A stretch of DNA of 64,000 nt, from NCBI RefSeq assembly GCF_000312445.1, contig NZ_HE997182.1:298913-362912 (forward strand), in the 5' to 3' direction. Positions 45,122 to 53,567 of the stretch are shown one piece after another. Made by a program: the position numbers and the translations under genes. Origin of the DNA: Phocaeicola abscessus CCUG 55929. Lineage in GTDB: Bacteria > Bacteroidota > Bacteroidia > Bacteroidales > Bacteroidaceae. Numbering within the stretch: the stretch's first letter is position 1; each line of letters starts with the position of its first letter. The notes beneath the pieces were generated by a model that had not been told where the DNA came from, did no database searches, and was given only the letters and a program-made list of their open reading frames with translations.

Positions 45122-45271
45122 TGTGTGTATTGCTTTCTATTACTTGTTTTTGATGTTTGGCACGTTTTCGAATGCCAAAGCCAAGTTAGGCAGCCTTTTT
45201 TGCAGAGCCAAAGGTTGCGGTGTTCTTGCATCAGACTACATCACTTTTCTCTGTTACGACATAATAAAAAA

Positions 45272-46585
45272 GGTTCATCCGACATTTGGAGTGATGCGGC
45301 AATCATGTAGCGCATATAACCTTAACCCAAAGAACCTTTCGTCCCTAAAACCATAAGCCACTCTCTTCATGACCTTTATCTTGTTGTTTATCCCCTCTAC
45401 TTTTCCTGTCGATATGGGGCAGTCATACCATGCTAGAATACCGGTTCTGTAAGCCATGATCGTGTCGGCCATTTTCATCAACTGTGGCACTTTGCTCTCT
45501 CGCGCCTGTTTTACCCAATCGAGCATGACCTTTTCTGCTGCTTGCTTATTGGGCTGTGTCCATATCTCTCTGAGTTGCTCTTTGAGATAGTATGCCTGTG
45601 AGAGAGGTTTGTTCATATCCAAAGCATTATCAAGCCTTGTTCGATACTCCTTGTCAAAGATGTCAGCTCCATTGCGCAGCAGGTAACGCGTCCCCTTCAA
45701 GACCTTGCGCTTGTTGATGTCCTTTTCCATGTTGTATTGCACCCTGCGTATATCGTCCAACTTCTCATTCATCAGTTTGACCACATGGAAATGGTCGAAG
45801 ACATGCACCGCATTCGGGCAGTTTTCATGTACCGAAGAGATGAAAGCGGCAGAGAGGTCAGTGGCAATATACCTGATGTCGATCTTTTTTCTTCTGATTC
45901 TTTTCCAAAATCCAGCCAAAGCATCGGCTGCCTTGCCCTGACCCACGTAGAGAATTCGACCGCTCTTGAGGTCAACCACGATCGTTTTGTACACATGTCC
46001 TTTTCGGACGGCAAACTCGTCTATGCCTATGCTATCGACTCCCTTAAGGGAGGGCGGAGCATAACGATATTCAAGATGATGAGTGTGAATCGCCTTGATT
46101 GTGTCCCACGATACACCCAAGAGATGGGCTGCATCTTTGAGTGTCATCCCCTTCAAGAGGTCAACCACATATCTTGCAAAGCGACGAGTGTAACTGTGAC
46201 TGCCGATGGCAAAAGGTATCCGTTCCTGGCAATCATAGTCACAATCCGCACACTTACATTTGTAACGGCGGACTTTCATTCGCAGAATTACTTTTTTGCC
46301 GCCAATCGGAAGGCCAACAAAGTCACGAATGCGAAAACCATTCTTGACCAAATGGGGATACCCGCACTTAGGACAGCATTTCGGTGCTCGTTTACTTTCA
46401 ATATGTAAGATAATTGTATTACCTTTGTATTCCTCACGCAGGCACTTGTGGTGATATAATCCCCAAGCATGATATAGAAAACTGCTGTTCATAATTGTAC
46501 ATTTGTTGGTGATAATTCAAATATACAATTTGTTCAGCGGTTTTCTTCTTTTTAGAACCCCATCACTCCAAATGTCGGATGAGCC
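45272..46585 (-). mobile_element. ISL3-family insertion sequence, intact, 1314 bp
   Basis: 28-bp terminal repeats (26 matches) starting GGTTCATCCGACATTTGGAG at 45272 and, inverted, GGCTCATCC... ending at 46585. An exact 8-bp target duplication ATAAAAAA flanks it (45264-45271 and 46586-46593), the normal size for ISL3. The insertion lies at the T-run side of a terminator hairpin. Confidence 0.95.
45275..46492 (-). CDS. ISL3-family transposase
   Basis: 405 residues: an N-terminal zinc ribbon (CCPKCGYPHLVKNG, YKCKCADCDYDC), a helix-turn-helix (LKDAAHLLGVSWDTIKAIH), then the ISL3 DDE domain (VDSIGIDEFAVRKGHVYKTI with the first Asp, IATDLSAAFISSV with the second, and STGKVEGINNKIKVMKR with the Glu). 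The stop codon lies within the left terminal repeat. Intact and probably active. Confidence 0.95.
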   Translation of the reverse strand: MNSSFLYHAWGLYHHKCLREEYKGNTIILHIESKRAPKCCPKCGYPHLVKNGFRIRDFVGLPIGGKKVILRMKVRRYKCKCADCDYDCQERIPFAIGSHSYTRRFARYVVDLLKGMTLKDAAHLLGVSWDTIKAIHTHHLEYRYAPPSLKGVDSIGIDEFAVRKGHVYKTIVVDLKSGRILYVGQGKAADALAGFWKRIRRKKIDIRYIATDLSAAFISSVHENCPNAVHVFDHFHVVKLMNEKLDDIRRVQYNMEKDINKRKVLKGTRYLLRNGADIFDKEYRTRLDNALDMNKPLSQAYYLKEQLREIWTQPNKQAAEKVMLDWVKQARESKVPQLMKMADTIMAYRTGILAWYDCPISTGKVEGINNKIKVMKRVAYGFRDERFFGLRLYALHDCRITPNVG

Positions 46586-46593
46586 ATAAAAAA

Positions 46594-46629
46594 GCCCCTT
46601 TTCGCTCCTAAAACGGAGGAAAAAGGGGC
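46594..46629. terminator. Strong terminator hairpin next to the ISL3 element
   Basis: GCCCCTTTT (46594-46602) and AAAAGGGGC (46621-46629) form a perfect 9-bp stem, with an inner CTCC/GGAG. On the minus strand it was followed by a T-run (ATAAAAAA on plus), which is exactly the target duplicated by ISL3. It should end leftward transcripts. Confidence 0.7.
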
Positions 46630-46840
46630 AAAATGAGTGTGCGGATTGCACGATGGGAGACTGTGCGGTCTGCAACCGTTCGCAGGGCTTCGCACTATCC
46701 AAAAGAACCAGATGACTTTTCGGGTGGTGCAGGAAGATTTGAAAAGGAATAAACAAGGAAGTTTAGAGGTACGAACTTCCTGCAACATCCCTCTTTTTCC
46801 CTGCTTATCCCAACCCTTTCAAAAGTCGAAAACTCCTGCT

Positions 46841-46848
46841 TACTTTTG
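46841..46848 (+). promoter_or_regulatory. -7 promoter box of the excisionase-like pair
   Basis: TACTTTTG (TAnnTTTG), 43 bases upstream of the ATG at 46892. An 8-bp hairpin (AGGAAGTT/AACTTCCT, 46756-46781) lies further upstream. Confidence 0.5.
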
Positions 46849-46891
46849 CGCCAGAAATCAATAATTACGCAAATAAAACAACAACGAAAAA

Positions 46892-47167
46892 ATGAGATTT
46901 ACAGCTATTGACACCTCCGCTTGGGAGGAACTGAAAGAGAGCATCGTGGAGCTGACCGACTGCTTCAATGAGCATTTTACCTTACCTGCCGAACTGCCCG
47001 ATCTCCTGCACAATGGAGACGTGTGCCGAATACTGAACATCAGCAAGCGGACGCTCCAGCACTATCGGGACACCTCCGTGTTACCCTTCATACAAATCGG
47101 GCATAAATGCTATTACAAACGTGAGGACGTAGAGACACTCCTCGCCAAGTCAGACCCTCATAAATAA
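46892..47167 (+). CDS. Helix-turn-helix protein, excisionase-like (HTH_17)
   Basis: 91 residues. After an N-terminal helical part, LLHNGDVCRILNISKRTLQHYRDTSVLPFIQIGHKCYYKREDVETLL is the MerR/Xis-type winged helix-turn-helix common in Bacteroidales mobile elements (residues about 40-87). Such proteins act as recombination directionality factors or repressors. It is followed nine bases later by a paralogue. Which of the two acts as Xis is open. Confidence 0.88.
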   Translation: MRFTAIDTSAWEELKESIVELTDCFNEHFTLPAELPDLLHNGDVCRILNISKRTLQHYRDTSVLPFIQIGHKCYYKREDVETLLAKSDPHK

Positions 47168-47175
47168 AATGAACT

Positions 47176-47463
47176 ATGGAATACGAAACCATCAGCAAAG
47201 AAACACCCGAGATGAAACAGCTCATCTCGGGTATCAAAAACCTAACGAAGCGTGTGCGAACAACGGCACAGACACACCGTCCTCTATTTGAGGGTGAGCT
47301 TTATCTCACAGGGCGAGAGGTCTGCGAAAGGCTCTTCCTTTCTCCCCGCACCTTACAGGACTATCGGGACAAGGGTATTCTACCATACACACAGATAGCA
47401 GGAAAGCTACTCTATCGTATGTCTGACCTACAACGGGTTTTGAAGGAGAATTATCGAAGATAA
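47176..47463 (+). CDS. Helix-turn-helix protein, excisionase-like (paralogue)
   Basis: 95 residues. GELYLTGREVCERLFLSPRTLQDYRDKGILPYTQIAGKLLYRMSDLQRVL forms the same winged helix-turn-helix as the gene before, with clear similarity (RTLQxYRDxxxLPxxQI). Pairs of this kind are usual upstream of the replication and mobilisation genes in mobilisable Bacteroides elements, where they control excision and mobilisation genes. Confidence 0.88.
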   Translation: MEYETISKETPEMKQLISGIKNLTKRVRTTAQTHRPLFEGELYLTGREVCERLFLSPRTLQDYRDKGILPYTQIAGKLLYRMSDLQRVLKENYRR

Positions 47464-47596
47464 AGCTTTTGCAAGAGGTGTTTCCTTGTCATTTGGTAGC
47501 CATACAGAATGAACTTATTGAAAAAAGATACCGAGCAATATCTCAATTGCTCGATATTTTTTCTGATTACTCGGCATCCTTTCGCAATAAATTGAT

Positions 47597-47604
47597 TACA
47601 TTTG
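47597..47604 (+). promoter_or_regulatory. -7 promoter box before the DUF3644 gene
   Basis: TACATTTG (TAnnTTTG). The transcript would start near 47612. Confidence 0.45.
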
Positions 47605-47630
47605 CGTTATTAGTATTAGAAGTGTCTTCC

Positions 47631-47723
47631 ATGGGCAAAAACCTCCGACCTTGGGAGATAGAACAAAGGAGGCGTACTTTTGAATTATGGCAAAAAAGAG
47701 AAGTAGAAAACTTTGGTCTGTGA
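47631..47723 (+). CDS. Possible 30-residue leader peptide overlapping the DUF3644 gene
   Basis: ATG at 47631, about 20 bases past the predicted transcript start, gives a basic Trp-rich peptide (MGKNLRPWEIEQRRRTFELW...) ending at 47723 inside the next gene, which starts in another frame at 47687. The frame is open further upstream but without an ATG. It could be a translational coupler or chance; no family is recognised. Confidence 0.3.
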   Translation: MGKNLRPWEIEQRRRTFELWQKREVENFGL

Positions 47724-48667
47724 AAGAAGAACTTCTTACAAAATCAAGAGAAGCCATGCTTTGCGCCGTTCAAATCTTTAATAATCCAAATATCCATTTT
47801 AAATCAGAATGTTTCATAGTACTCTCTAATATAGCTTGGACGTATCTACTTCATGCATATTATCGTGAAAATAAAATTGAATATAGGTACTTCAGGCAGA
47901 TAGGAAGAATTAGACGATTTGATAAAACTAAAAAGGGAGCACATAAATTTTGGGAACTTGAACGCTGTCTTAATGAAGACGCATGCCCTATTGATAAAGT
48001 ATCAAAATCTAATTTAATGTTTTTAATCGGGTTGCGACATGAAGTTGAGCATCAGATGACAACAAAGATTGACGAATATTTGAGTGCAAGATTTCAGGCA
48101 TGTTGCCTTAACTATAACACTTATATAAAAAAACTTTTTGGGGACAATTACGGGATTGACCAGTACCTATCTTTTTCTTTACAATTCTCTACTATAAAAG
48201 AAGAACATGCAAGTCAATTGAGAGAATTTACAGATTTGCCTTCAAACATATCTGCATATATCAATGATTTTGATAATAATCTTTCCGATGAAGACTACAA
48301 TGATATAAAGTATTCATATCGTGTTTTATATGTCCCTAAATCGGTGAATAGAAAAGGACAAGCAGATAAAGTAATAGAATTTATTCCAGCCAATTCACCA
48401 GAAGCAGAAGGTTTAAATAAAGAATATATCTTGGTGAAGGAAAGAGAAAAAAGAAAGTATTTGCCAGGTGATGTTTGTAAGAAAATGCAAGAAAATGGAT
48501 ATCCAAAATTCAACTCTTACCAACACACGATGCTTTGGAAAGAAATGGATGCAAAAAATCCCCAAAAAGGGTTTGGAACTCAGGTGGCAAAAACATGGTA
48601 TTGGTATGATAATTGGATTCAAATAGTTGAAAGTCACTGCAAAGAAAGTGGCGATAAATATAAATAA
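47687..48667 (+). CDS. DUF3644 domain protein
   Basis: 326 residues. VKEELLTKSREAMLCAVQIFNNPNIHFKSECFIVLSNIAWTYLLHAYYR (residues about 12-60) and FLIGLRHEVEHQMTTKIDEYL are the DUF3644 core; the conserved RHxxxH resembles HEPN-like motifs, which are ribonuclease centres in toxin and defence proteins. The C-terminal third (about 230-326) carries YLPGDVCKKMQENG and YPKFNSYQHTMLWKEMDA, a small DNA-binding-like domain. Function not established. As cargo on a mobile element a defence or host-growth role is possible but not shown. Confidence 0.8.
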   Translation: MAKKRSRKLWSVKEELLTKSREAMLCAVQIFNNPNIHFKSECFIVLSNIAWTYLLHAYYRENKIEYRYFRQIGRIRRFDKTKKGAHKFWELERCLNEDACPIDKVSKSNLMFLIGLRHEVEHQMTTKIDEYLSARFQACCLNYNTYIKKLFGDNYGIDQYLSFSLQFSTIKEEHASQLREFTDLPSNISAYINDFDNNLSDEDYNDIKYSYRVLYVPKSVNRKGQADKVIEFIPANSPEAEGLNKEYILVKEREKRKYLPGDVCKKMQENGYPKFNSYQHTMLWKEMDAKNPQKGFGTQVAKTWYWYDNWIQIVESHCKESGDKYK

Positions 48668-48765
48668 CCACCTATATAATCTTTGAAATGCTCTCAAAAA
48701 GTTGAGTATAAAACCTTTGGGGCAATTTTAGTCCTATTACACTTATTTATATCACATGCATAACA

Positions 48766-49380
48766 ATGGAAGTTGATAAAATATTGAATAAGATACTGCC
48801 AATAAAGCACGGATTTCAGCATATCCTTGACGGGGCTGATGAGATATTTTCGGCATACTCAAAGGAACTATGTTTTGAACTTTCACTCGAACTGTTCAGG
48901 CACGAAGCCTATCAAGCCCGAATGTTGGCAACAACTATATTGGGCAAATTGGCAACAGAAGATAATAACGCACTTTGTTTTCTGAAAGAGCAAGTAAGCA
49001 TTGATGAAAATTGGCGTGTGCAGGAAATGCTTGCAAAGGCTTTTGATGAGATTTGCAAACATAGAGGATATGAAGTATCTTTGCCTCTCATTGAAGAATG
49101 GATAACAGACGATAAGCCAAATGTTATCCGTGCGGCAACGGAGGGATTGAGGATTTGGACAAGTCGCCCATACTTCAAGGAAAATCCATCGGTGGCTATT
49201 GCTCTAATCGCTAAGCACAAGACACACGAAAGCGAATATCTTCGAAAATCTGTTGGAAACGCTTTAAGGGATATAAGCAAGAAACATTCAGAATTGATCC
49301 GGCAGGAAATGCAGCAATGGGATTTATCCAATCCACGAGTTTTGTTCACTTACAAACTTGTCACGAAATTATTAAAGTAA
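48766..49380 (+). CDS. AlkC/AlkD-type HEAT-repeat protein, probable DNA alkylation repair
   Basis: 204 residues, all helical. Repeated helix pairs run from about 25 to 200; the stretch RAATEGLRIWTSRPYFKENPSVAIALI and HESEYLRKSVGNALRDISKKH resembles the AlkC/AlkD superfamily of DNA glycosylases that remove alkylated bases without flipping. It has no signal peptide and should be cytoplasmic. It opens a tight four-gene operon (gaps of 13, 13 and 10 bases). The catalytic Asp/Trp set of AlkD cannot be assigned with certainty by eye. Confidence 0.7.
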   Translation: MEVDKILNKILPIKHGFQHILDGADEIFSAYSKELCFELSLELFRHEAYQARMLATTILGKLATEDNNALCFLKEQVSIDENWRVQEMLAKAFDEICKHRGYEVSLPLIEEWITDDKPNVIRAATEGLRIWTSRPYFKENPSVAIALIAKHKTHESEYLRKSVGNALRDISKKHSELIRQEMQQWDLSNPRVLFTYKLVTKLLK

Positions 49381-49393
49381 AAAAGATATATCA

Positions 49394-49987
49394 ATGAAAC
49401 AGAAAGTTTTATTTATCTTATTGAATGAATACACAGATTGGGAAGGGGCATTTCTCTCCATGGCTCTTCATGTGGGTGTGATACCGGGAGGTGAAATCAA
49501 GTATGAAGTGCATACCGTTGCCCCGACATCAGATGCCGTCCGTTCCATCGGAGGTTTCAGAACATTGCCCGATTATTCTTTCGAGAATATGCCGAAAGAT
49601 TATGCAGCCTTGGTACTTATCGGCGGCAACCGTTGGGATTCCCCCGAAGCAAAACTTGTCGTCCCATTGATTCAAGAGGCTTTGGATAAAGGGAAAATCG
49701 TAGGAGCGATATGTAACGGAGCTTCGTTTCTATGTTCGCACGGTTTCCTGAACAACGTAAAGCATACGGGCAACGGTCTCGACCAACTCAAAAAATGGGG
49801 TGCTACCGGTTACACTAATGCGAAGAATTATGTGGAAGCACAAGCTGTCAGTGACAAGAACATTGTTACGGCAAACGGTGTAGGACATTTGGAATTCACT
49901 CGTGAGATGCTTTTGTTATTGGAAGCAAACAGTCCCGAACAGATAGATGCTTGGTACGATTTCTACAAAAACGGATTTGTGAGATAA
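49394..49987 (+). CDS. DJ-1/PfpI family protein
   Basis: 197 residues. KVLFILLNEYTDWEGAFLSMAL with the conserved Glu, DYAALVLIGGNRWDSPEA, and the nucleophile elbow IVGAICNGASFLCSHG with the reactive Cys are the class I glutamine-amidotransferase-like fold of DJ-1/PfpI (YdeA-like branch). Members act as glyoxalase III or protease or chaperone; the actual substrate is unknown. Second gene of the operon. Confidence 0.9.
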   Translation: MKQKVLFILLNEYTDWEGAFLSMALHVGVIPGGEIKYEVHTVAPTSDAVRSIGGFRTLPDYSFENMPKDYAALVLIGGNRWDSPEAKLVVPLIQEALDKGKIVGAICNGASFLCSHGFLNNVKHTGNGLDQLKKWGATGYTNAKNYVEAQAVSDKNIVTANGVGHLEFTREMLLLLEANSPEQIDAWYDFYKNGFVR

Positions 49988-50000
49988 CAAATAATTTCAT

Positions 50001-50726
50001 ATGGAAAAGAATTGGGAGAAGAACTTATCCGTATATATCAAAAGAACAATTAGTCCTGACGGCAGAGACACGTTTGAGTCCACGCAAGCATTGGGCGAAC
50101 GGATGTTTGAATTTGCGAGTGTCAAGAATGGGGACAAAGTGTTGGATTTGGGTTGTGGCTGGGGAAAATCCCTGCAACCATTCGTTCCTAATTTTCTGTC
50201 CGCTCTCGGAATAGATACGAGCCAAGAGAATATTGCACAGGCAAAGGATGCTTATGAGCACTATGATAATGTTTCGTTTCAGTGTGGTAACATTCAAAAT
50301 TTAGAACTGTCGGCGGAAAGCGTGGATTTAATCATTTCCTCGCTCGTTCTGCATCAAGTGGAATGGAATGCGCAGGAAAGACTGTTTGAAGCCGTGAAGC
50401 AGGTGCTGAAAGCAGATGGCGAAATGATAATGGCAGATGAAATCATCTTGTTCAATCCGGACGCATCTCCCGAAAAGTTCAATGAAGTCTATCGCTATCT
50501 GTTGGAACATACCACCCCGAAAGAAATGTATGAAAATCATATCAAACCATACCTGCAAGAGGGACATATCTATACTTGGCAGGACATGAAAGAGAACACT
50601 CCTCCCGAATATTGGTTCCACTCCATCGAAGATTTGAAAGCAACACTAAAGAAATCCCATTTGAAACTTGCGGAGGTTCAAGAAATAACCCCGTTTTTTG
50701 GTCTGCTGAAAATCAAACATCAATAA
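50001..50726 (+). CDS. SAM-dependent methyltransferase (class I)
   Basis: 241 residues. Motif I VLDLGCGWGKSLQPF, motif II LGIDTSQENIAQAK, the VSFQCGNIQNLELSAESVDLIISSLVLHQVE segment (motifs III-IV) and GEMIMADEIILF are the usual SAM-binding set (methyltransferase 11/25). The acceptor is unknown; a small molecule is more likely than nucleic acid or protein by size and layout. Third gene of the operon, 13 bases after the DJ-1 gene. Confidence 0.9.
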   Translation: MEKNWEKNLSVYIKRTISPDGRDTFESTQALGERMFEFASVKNGDKVLDLGCGWGKSLQPFVPNFLSALGIDTSQENIAQAKDAYEHYDNVSFQCGNIQNLELSAESVDLIISSLVLHQVEWNAQERLFEAVKQVLKADGEMIMADEIILFNPDASPEKFNEVYRYLLEHTTPKEMYENHIKPYLQEGHIYTWQDMKENTPPEYWFHSIEDLKATLKKSHLKLAEVQEITPFFGLLKIKHQ

Positions 50727-50736
50727 TATCAAAAGA

Positions 50737-51552
50737 ATGAAGCCGAGAAAGATATACGCATGCTGGATTTATGTAAGTGATTTGCAGAAGTCAAAGCAAT
50801 TTTATCAGGACATGGGCTTTGAGGTCAAACTGACAAATGGAGATTGGATTGAATTCAATTTCGGGGAAACTTCATTCGCCATTCTTCAAAGACCAGCACA
50901 TAAAGGTGATGTGATTGCCAGCAAAACAAGGATTATGTTTGAAACCGACGACATAGAACTTGTATATGAGGAATTAAAGAATAAAGGAGTAAAGACAATC
51001 GGAGAAATAAAAACAGAACCTTACGGCAAGTTGCTGACCTTTGAAGACCCTGACGGACATTGGTTGGAATTTTATCAAAAACTTCCTTGTGATGAATCAA
51101 TTAAAATGAAACTACTGCCCAACAGTCTTATCTCTAAGTACATTCCATATGATTATACTGACTCCTACGTAAAAATCGTTTCATGCCAAGAACCGGTAAC
51201 GGCAGAACAGTTTTTCGATATGGCATTTAACCAACCTTCGCATTGGGTAAAGATATTGTACCGATTAAGAAAATGTTTGGTAAGACCACTAAAACTTGAT
51301 ACCGATAGTGGCTTCTGCGATATGATATGCGAGAAAAAGACGAATGAGATAGTTTTCGGTAAAGCAGACAAACATCTCACTTTCCACACCTCTTTGCTAT
51401 GCGGCAAATATTTCAATGGCAGGCAAGAACTTCGGATAACAACGGTAGTAAAGTATCACAATGCATTAGGAAGAATTTATTTTTTCTTTATTCGTCCGTT
51501 CCATATCGTTATTATAAAATCTCTATTGAAGAAGATTGCAAAAAGCATATAG
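50737..51552 (+). CDS. Fusion of a VOC (glyoxalase-like) domain and a DUF2867 domain
   Basis: 271 residues. Residues 1-125 are a VOC fold (ACWIYVSDLQKSKQFYQDMG, NFGETSFAIL, LTFEDPDGHWLEFYQKLP with the metal-binding Glu). After a short linker the part from Met about 127 (MKLLPNSLISKYIPYDYTDS) looks like the beginning of a separate DUF2867 protein: HWVKILYRLRKCLVRPL, VFGKADKHLTFHTSLL and VVKYHNALGRIYFFFIRPFHIVI are DUF2867 hallmarks. Two proteins probably became one by loss of a stop. VOC enzymes include glyoxalases and antibiotic-binding proteins. Confidence 0.85.
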   Translation: MKPRKIYACWIYVSDLQKSKQFYQDMGFEVKLTNGDWIEFNFGETSFAILQRPAHKGDVIASKTRIMFETDDIELVYEELKNKGVKTIGEIKTEPYGKLLTFEDPDGHWLEFYQKLPCDESIKMKLLPNSLISKYIPYDYTDSYVKIVSCQEPVTAEQFFDMAFNQPSHWVKILYRLRKCLVRPLKLDTDSGFCDMICEKKTNEIVFGKADKHLTFHTSLLCGKYFNGRQELRITTVVKYHNALGRIYFFFIRPFHIVIIKSLLKKIAKSI

Positions 51553-51660
51553 ACATTTTCAATAGGCAAAAGATACGGGATAATGGCTTTTTGTTACTTT
51601 TGAGCCGTCTCAACTCACCGTCAAAAGTAACGAGGTGTTTTTCATTGGGGTTTCTTTGCT

Positions 51661-51721
51661 CCTTTCTTTGTCCGCCCGAAGCTCACGAAAGAAAGGAGCG
51701 GTCGGCAAATCTGCCGACCGC
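51661..51721. terminator. Double hairpin after the cargo operon
   Basis: CCTTTCTTT/AAAGAAAGG (51661-51669 with 51688-51696), then a perfect ten-base-pair stem GCGGTCGGCA (51698-51707), loop AATC, TGCCGACCGC (51712-51721). The second hairpin is the stronger one. No long T-run follows. Confidence 0.55.
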
Positions 51722-52326
51722 TTTACTCCGTCAGCTCTTCTTGAACGGTTATCTGTCCCGTCCTTACTTCAGAATAAATCATCTTGTCTGATTTTATGCG
51801 GATTCCAGAGGAGAGGGAGTTGAGTTTCCATTTTCTTTTTACCTGCTTCTCGCATATCCGACCTTTTTTTGCGTCTTTCCGTCGGGTCGGTCGTTTTCGT
51901 TTCAGTGGCGTAAAAAGGTAGGGCTTAGGACAAACAAGGTTTTACGGCGAGAATACTACCTGCAATGAAATGGAAGTGTGGAGATTGTCGTCTAAACGGC
52001 TTGCCGCCTCGACCTTTTTTGTCCGTAAAAGCCCAGAACTACCTTTGCCGCTGACAACGAACAACCGATCCCGACATGATATATGGGCATAAGTAGAGGA
52101 TTTGCAGACAGAGAAGCAGGGCGAAAACAGAAAACGCAGCCTTCGGAGACTACATTTATCATAAGAATAGAATACCCGGAAAACAAAAAGCAGCCCCAAT
52201 GGACAGCTTTACGAAAATAACTCAGAGAAAATTCTTTTTTCTCACGATATACTCTTATCTTTGCAACAAACAAAGTGGTTCTTTGAAATGGCAAAACAAG
52301 GTAGAGTATAGAAGCTCGCTGGTTTC

Positions 52327-52348
52327 CTTATCGTTACCTCCCTTTATT
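52327..52348 (+). repeat. 22-bp direct repeat, left copy
   Basis: CTTATCGTTACCTC followed by CCTTTATT. The copy at 53568-53589 has the same first 14 bases and 6 of the next 8 (20 of 22 in all). The left copy is just beyond the truncated end of the integrase gene. Confidence 0.75.
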
Positions 52349-52362
52349 GATAAACAATATAA

Positions 52363-53449
52363 TCAGTTGATTATTTGACATTTATAGAATTGCCTATGCT
52401 TTGCCATGTGTGCGGTCAAGGGAATGGCAATCCCTGCTCTCAGTTGTAGGGCTTTCAGGAGGAAACGATAGGTTTCGTAACTGATAGTCGGCAAAAGCGT
52501 GTCCCGTTCATCCGAATGGTATGTATCAAGCAGAGTAACGGCTTGGGGTAGAAGTTTTACCCGACAAAGGGTATTAGTCTTTTGTCTTCTGAATTTAAGC
52601 CACATAGCCCCTGCATCATCCTGCACAAGATGTTCCTTGCGCAGATTCATCATATCGCAAAAGGCTGTGCCTGTGTAGCAAGGTGAACAGGAAAAGGTTA
52701 CGGGCAAGTGTCAGTTCTGTTTTCTCCTCTTCTAATCGGACTTGCCTTATCCTGTCCAAAGAAGCCTTGTCTAAAGCTCTGGGCAGTTTACTCTCTCCTC
52801 TGTCTATCTTGACAAGGTCAAAGAGAGGACGGTCTATGATACCCTCGCGAAAAGCCAAACGGCATACTTTCTTGACCGCCAAAGCCATCTTGCGGTAATA
52901 ACTCTGTGAATGACCATGTTTCCCCACGCTGTATTGATGCAAGCCGTTCAAGAAATCCTCGGTTAGTTGCCCAAAGGTAATGTCGACGGTATGGTATTGC
53001 TCCAGAATAAAGACTTGCAGATGCTTTCGGAGCATATAATACATTGAGTGCCAACGTGCCGTAATTTCCACACCAACCAATTGCTTCTCGTCTTCCACCA
53101 TTTGGTCGTAGCGTTGCAAGAACGTAGTGCGGTTCTGCATTGAACCCTGAAACTGTTCCTTGATGTCTTTTGCAGAGAACTCTATACCTCTATCGCAAAG
53201 CGTTTGGTACGCTCGTTGTACAGAGAGCAGCAGTTGTTCCAACTTCGCATTGGTTGCCACTGCTTCACGGCTCTTGCCATTCAAACGGCTCTCTCGCACA
53301 TTCCACAACTTGGGATTACACGAAAACTTACTGCTGAATTGAGCCATCGTGCGATTGTAGGTTATCCGTCCCATAATCGGAGCCTGCCCCGACTTGTCCA
53401 AACCGCTCTTTTTGAGGTAGAGCAAAACCTTCATTTTCTCTTTTTGCAT
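52363..53449 (-). pseudogene. Tyrosine recombinase (IntDOT-like), frameshifted and truncated
   Basis: The N-terminal part (from ATG 53449, MQKEKMKVLLYLKKSGLDKS) has the Bacteroidales arm-binding and SAM-like domains (DITFGQLTEDFLNGLHQYSV, YYRKMALAVKKVCRLAFREG). After ARNLFLFT the frame changes: an extra T near 52683 puts the downstream sequence CYTGTAFCDMMNLRKEHLV in another frame. That box lacks the usual first catalytic Arg, as in IntDOT-like enzymes. The second part ends at LTAHMAKH followed by foreign residues, so the HxxR and Tyr motifs are missing. The enzyme cannot be active, and the element must be moved by another integrase if at all. Confidence 0.92.
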
Positions 53450-53468
53450 ACGCTTCTGTTTTTGTGGG

Positions 53469-53476
53469 CAAAGTTA
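53469..53476 (-). promoter_or_regulatory. -7 promoter box of the integrase gene (also an IntDOT-att-like core)
   Basis: The minus strand reads TAACTTTG (TAnnTTTG), a leader of about 15 bases to the ATG at 53449. The wider GTAACTTTGC (53468-53477) also fits the GTAnnTTTGC core known for CTnDOT attachment sites, which could be coincidence because the two consensus sequences overlap. Confidence 0.45.
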
Positions 53477-53567
53477 CCCGTTTTTGAAGCGTTTTCGGTT
53501 ATGCAAAATGTTGTGAGTCAGTGCATAAACACCATAATATCAAAAATCGACACCACTGTACAAACTG

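Larger units (their letters stand above)
51553..52362. other. Non-coding stretch at the integrase side of the element
   Basis: About 810 bases. It has a terminator cluster (51661-51721), a plus-facing -7 box TATCTTTG (52256-52263) with no gene behind it, and one copy of the 22-bp direct repeat (52327-52348). Short minus ORFs here look like chance. Something that once followed the -7 box has probably been deleted. Confidence 0.5.

Noticed and set aside
52256..52263. Plus-facing -7 box TATCTTTG as promoter of a gene
   Set aside because: The only ORF behind it is seven codons long; nothing else follows before the integrase remnant on the other strand.
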